A stretch of 57,668 nucleotides of DNA from RBG-13-66-14 sp964436465. GTDB lineage: Bacteria; RBG-13-66-14. The position numbers and the translations under genes were made by a program. The stretch lies in NCBI GenBank assembly GCA_964436465.1, contig CAYTCV010000008.1, positions 1 to 57,668 on the forward strand. The letters run 5' to 3'. The notes under the pieces are model-generated. The model had not been told where the DNA came from. It saw nothing but the letters and a program-made list of their open reading frames with translations, and made no database searches. This document shows, piece by piece, positions 55,986 through 57,668 of the stretch; positions within the stretch are counted from its first letter, which is position 1, and each line of letters begins with the position of its first letter.

Positions 55986-57668
55986 ACGCGGCGACGAGAG
56001 AGGGGTGGCGCTGGCCATGGCGCTCATCGTCCTGGCGGTGCTGGCCATCTTCGCCGCGCTCCTTCTGGCCCTGGCGAACTACGAGAACGTCTCCGCCGAG
56101 GACGCGCGCCTGGCCGTTCAGTGCGAGGCGCTGGCCGAATCCGGCTGGAACATGGTGTTCCGCGAGCTGGCCGCAACCCGCTTCGACGGCCGCTCCACCC
56201 ACGTCCTGGGCGCCGACGGCCGCCTGGTCGTCAACGAGGACACCCCCCTCGTCCCCCAAATCACCAGCCCGCTCACCGGCGAGGTGGTGGCGGTCATCGA
56301 CGGTCCCGGCGCAAACGAGGGCCTGGAGCGCAATCTCGATGACGGGGCCTACGTCTGGCGTTGGTACCCCGGGGCCGGCTGGAGCTCGCTTTCCAGCGCC
56401 GGCGTGCCGGAGGAGCTCCGGGTCATCGCCTACTACAACGACCCCGACCGGTTGAGCTTCACCATCCAGGTCGAGGCCACGCTCTATCCCGCGGCGAACC
56501 CCATCACGCGGCGGCTGCGGGTCACCGGGCGCACGCAGCCCCTCGAACAGTACGTCCTCTTCTCGGCCTCGGAGCTCGCCCTGGCCGGTAGGGCGACCTG
56601 GTACATCGACGGCGCGGTCCACGCCAACGGCGACCTCTGCCTCATGCCCGAAGGGACCCAGGTGCGGCTGGACGGCCAGGAGGTCACCTCGGCGGCCAGG
56701 CTGCTGCGCCTGCGCGACCCCTGGGGACGGGAGGCGCTCCTGGGCGACGTGCTGGTGGTCGTCCCCGACGAGAGGGAGGAGTCGGGCTTCCGCGAGGTGG
56801 AGTGGTTCACCGACCCCCCCTTCGATTCGGAGCACGTGGCCCAGAACGAGGGCTACGCCTTTTACGACAACGACCCGAACAACGACATCACCGGCTGTCA
56901 GGAGCTGTTCGCCGGGGCGGTGCGCGACGGCTTCATGGGAATCGGCAGCTTCCAGCCGCCGTTCCTGGCCGATATGGGCTACCTGCGGCCCCAGGCCGCC
57001 TACGCCATTTTCACCGACGGCGCCGTGGTCACCTGCCTCGACGCCGACGGGGTGTACTACGCCGAGCCGCTGGCCGCGGTGGAGCGGTCGGTTTTCACGA
57101 ATCCCGCCACGGGCGGGAACGCGGACCTCCTGGAGCTGGACCTCGCTAAACTGGCCGACCCCAACGGTGACGGGGATTTGAAGGATTCGCTCTGGCCCGT
57201 CAACGGCATCCTCTACGTGGGCGGCGACTGCCGCCTGAAGGGCGCGCGCGCCCTGCCCGACGACCTGGCCATCCTCTGCTCCGGCGATATCTACCTCCAG
57301 GGCGACGTCAATGTCGAGGCGCCCCGTCTTTTGGAGTTGGTCGCCCCCTTGGGCCGCATCTGGCTCCTGTCGGAGAACTGGAAGGACGAGAACGCGGCGC
57401 TGCCCGTCGAAAGGCGCCTGCCCAAGGCTCTGCGCGTGGTGGCGGTGCTGGTGGACGGCCAGCCGGTGGTGTCCGAGGCCGGTTTCGCCGGCGGCGAGGG
57501 GACGGCCCCCCCGGCCGCGCTTCCGCTCCTGGAGGCCTGGGGGCCCACGGCGGAAATTAACCTCGAAGGCGCCTGGATTCACCTGCGCACGGCCGTTATG
57601 GCACCGTTGGGTTCGCCGCCCAAAGAGGGGCAAATCGCCTGGCTTACCGCCGAGGCCTACACCCCGCC
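55978..57668 (+). CDS. PilX-like type IV pilus assembly protein, incomplete at the window edge
   Basis: The frame from GTG at 55978 (GGAGGA four bases upstream) is open for 563 codons to the end of the window. Gene finders that require a stop codon will miss it. The N-terminus is a pilin-like tripartite segment: a basic start (PRRGDERG), then a 21-residue hydrophobic helix (VALAMALIVLAVLAIFAALL), then ANYENVSAEDARLAVQCEALAESG, as in PilX/PilO-adjacent 'PilX_N' proteins. The rest is beta-rich with NGDL, DGAVHANGDL and GDIYLQGDV segments like those in secreted or adhesin-type pilus components. A minor pilin or pilus-tip role is inferred. A leftward 571-codon reading over the same bases is a shadow. 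Confidence 0.75.
   Translation, partial: MPRRGDERGVALAMALIVLAVLAIFAALLLALANYENVSAEDARLAVQCEALAESGWNMVFRELAATRFDGRSTHVLGADGRLVVNEDTPLVPQITSPLTGEVVAVIDGPGANEGLERNLDDGAYVWRWYPGAGWSSLSSAGVPEELRVIAYYNDPDRLSFTIQVEATLYPAANPITRRLRVTGRTQPLEQYVLFSASELALAGRATWYIDGAVHANGDLCLMPEGTQVRLDGQEVTSAARLLRLRDPWGREALLGDVLVVVPDEREESGFREVEWFTDPPFDSEHVAQNEGYAFYDNDPNNDITGCQELFAGAVRDGFMGIGSFQPPFLADMGYLRPQAAYAIFTDGAVVTCLDADGVYYAEPLAAVERSVFTNPATGGNADLLELDLAKLADPNGDGDLKDSLWPVNGILYVGGDCRLKGARALPDDLAILCSGDIYLQGDVNVEAPRLLELVAPLGRIWLLSENWKDENAALPVERRLPKALRVVAVLVDGQPVVSEAGFAGGEGTAPPAALPLLEAWGPTAEINLEGAWIHLRTAVMAPLGSPPKEGQIAWLTAEAYTP

Overview
The window is a dense, high-GC (mostly well above 60%) bacterial chromosome segment from a Gram-negative-type (diderm) cell. 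It has a BamD lipoprotein, an outer-membrane barrel, several lipoboxes, a CsgG-domain lipoprotein and a PilX-like pilus protein. Multihaem cytochrome c, many iron-sulfur proteins, a stand-alone CoA-dehydratase-activase-like protein and ATP-type PEP carboxykinase suggest an anaerobic or facultatively anaerobic lifestyle. The YbeY zinc site (third His replaced by Asp) recalls Bacteroidetes-type proteins. My best guess is an uncultured candidate phylum around the FCB group, but the sequence alone does not fix the taxon.

Layout. 0.3-5.6 kb, rightward: a Na/Pi transporter and a separate PhoU-like protein, thiL, then ftsE and ftsX. ftsE and ftsX are split by a low-GC MntA/HepT (MNT-HEPN) toxin-antitoxin cassette whose toxin reading frame has a TAA stop at codon 14. 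5.7-6.2 kb: a leftward lipoprotein gene interrupted by an in-frame TAG. 6.3-10.4 kb, rightward: valS and diaminopropionate ammonia-lyase. 10.3-17.3 kb, leftward: a GHL10 glycosidase, a small secreted protein, the conserved phoH / 7TM-HD / ybeY / dgkA-PAP2 group, and a DUF2062 protein.

17.4-30.2 kb, leftward: a candidate 14-gene redox operon. In transcription order it encodes two lone receiver proteins, an IT-superfamily (dicarboxylate-type) transporter, a microprotein copied from that transporter's C-terminus, a membrane Fe-S protein, a membrane FMN/Fe-S protein, a CsgG lipoprotein, an HdrC-like Fe-S protein, an FrdB-like Fe-S protein, an FrdA-like flavoprotein with an N-terminal helix-hairpin-helix region, two secreted repeat proteins, a cytochrome b6-like protein and a hexahaem cytochrome c. 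It reads as a membrane electron-transfer system linked to C4-dicarboxylates and is the best candidate for an undescribed system.

30.2-36.8 kb, leftward: a receiver-GGDDF protein, nadD, and the alaS / membrane protein / TPR / bamD group. 36.9-47.0 kb, leftward: a 2764-residue secreted protein (propeller, TPRs, dead CHAT, TPRs, active CHAT protease) coupled by an ATGA overlap to a monohaem membrane cytochrome, followed by a secreted discoidin-like protein. 47.2-57.7 kb, mostly rightward: an outer-membrane barrel, a DUF2229 and CCG Fe-S protein pair, a leftward rRNA-methyltransferase-like gene, pckA, RNase G with a structured leader, DUF1284, and the start of a PilX-like protein running off the window. 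Three families of short intergenic palindromes recur throughout. I found no tRNA, rRNA, CRISPR array or insertion sequence.
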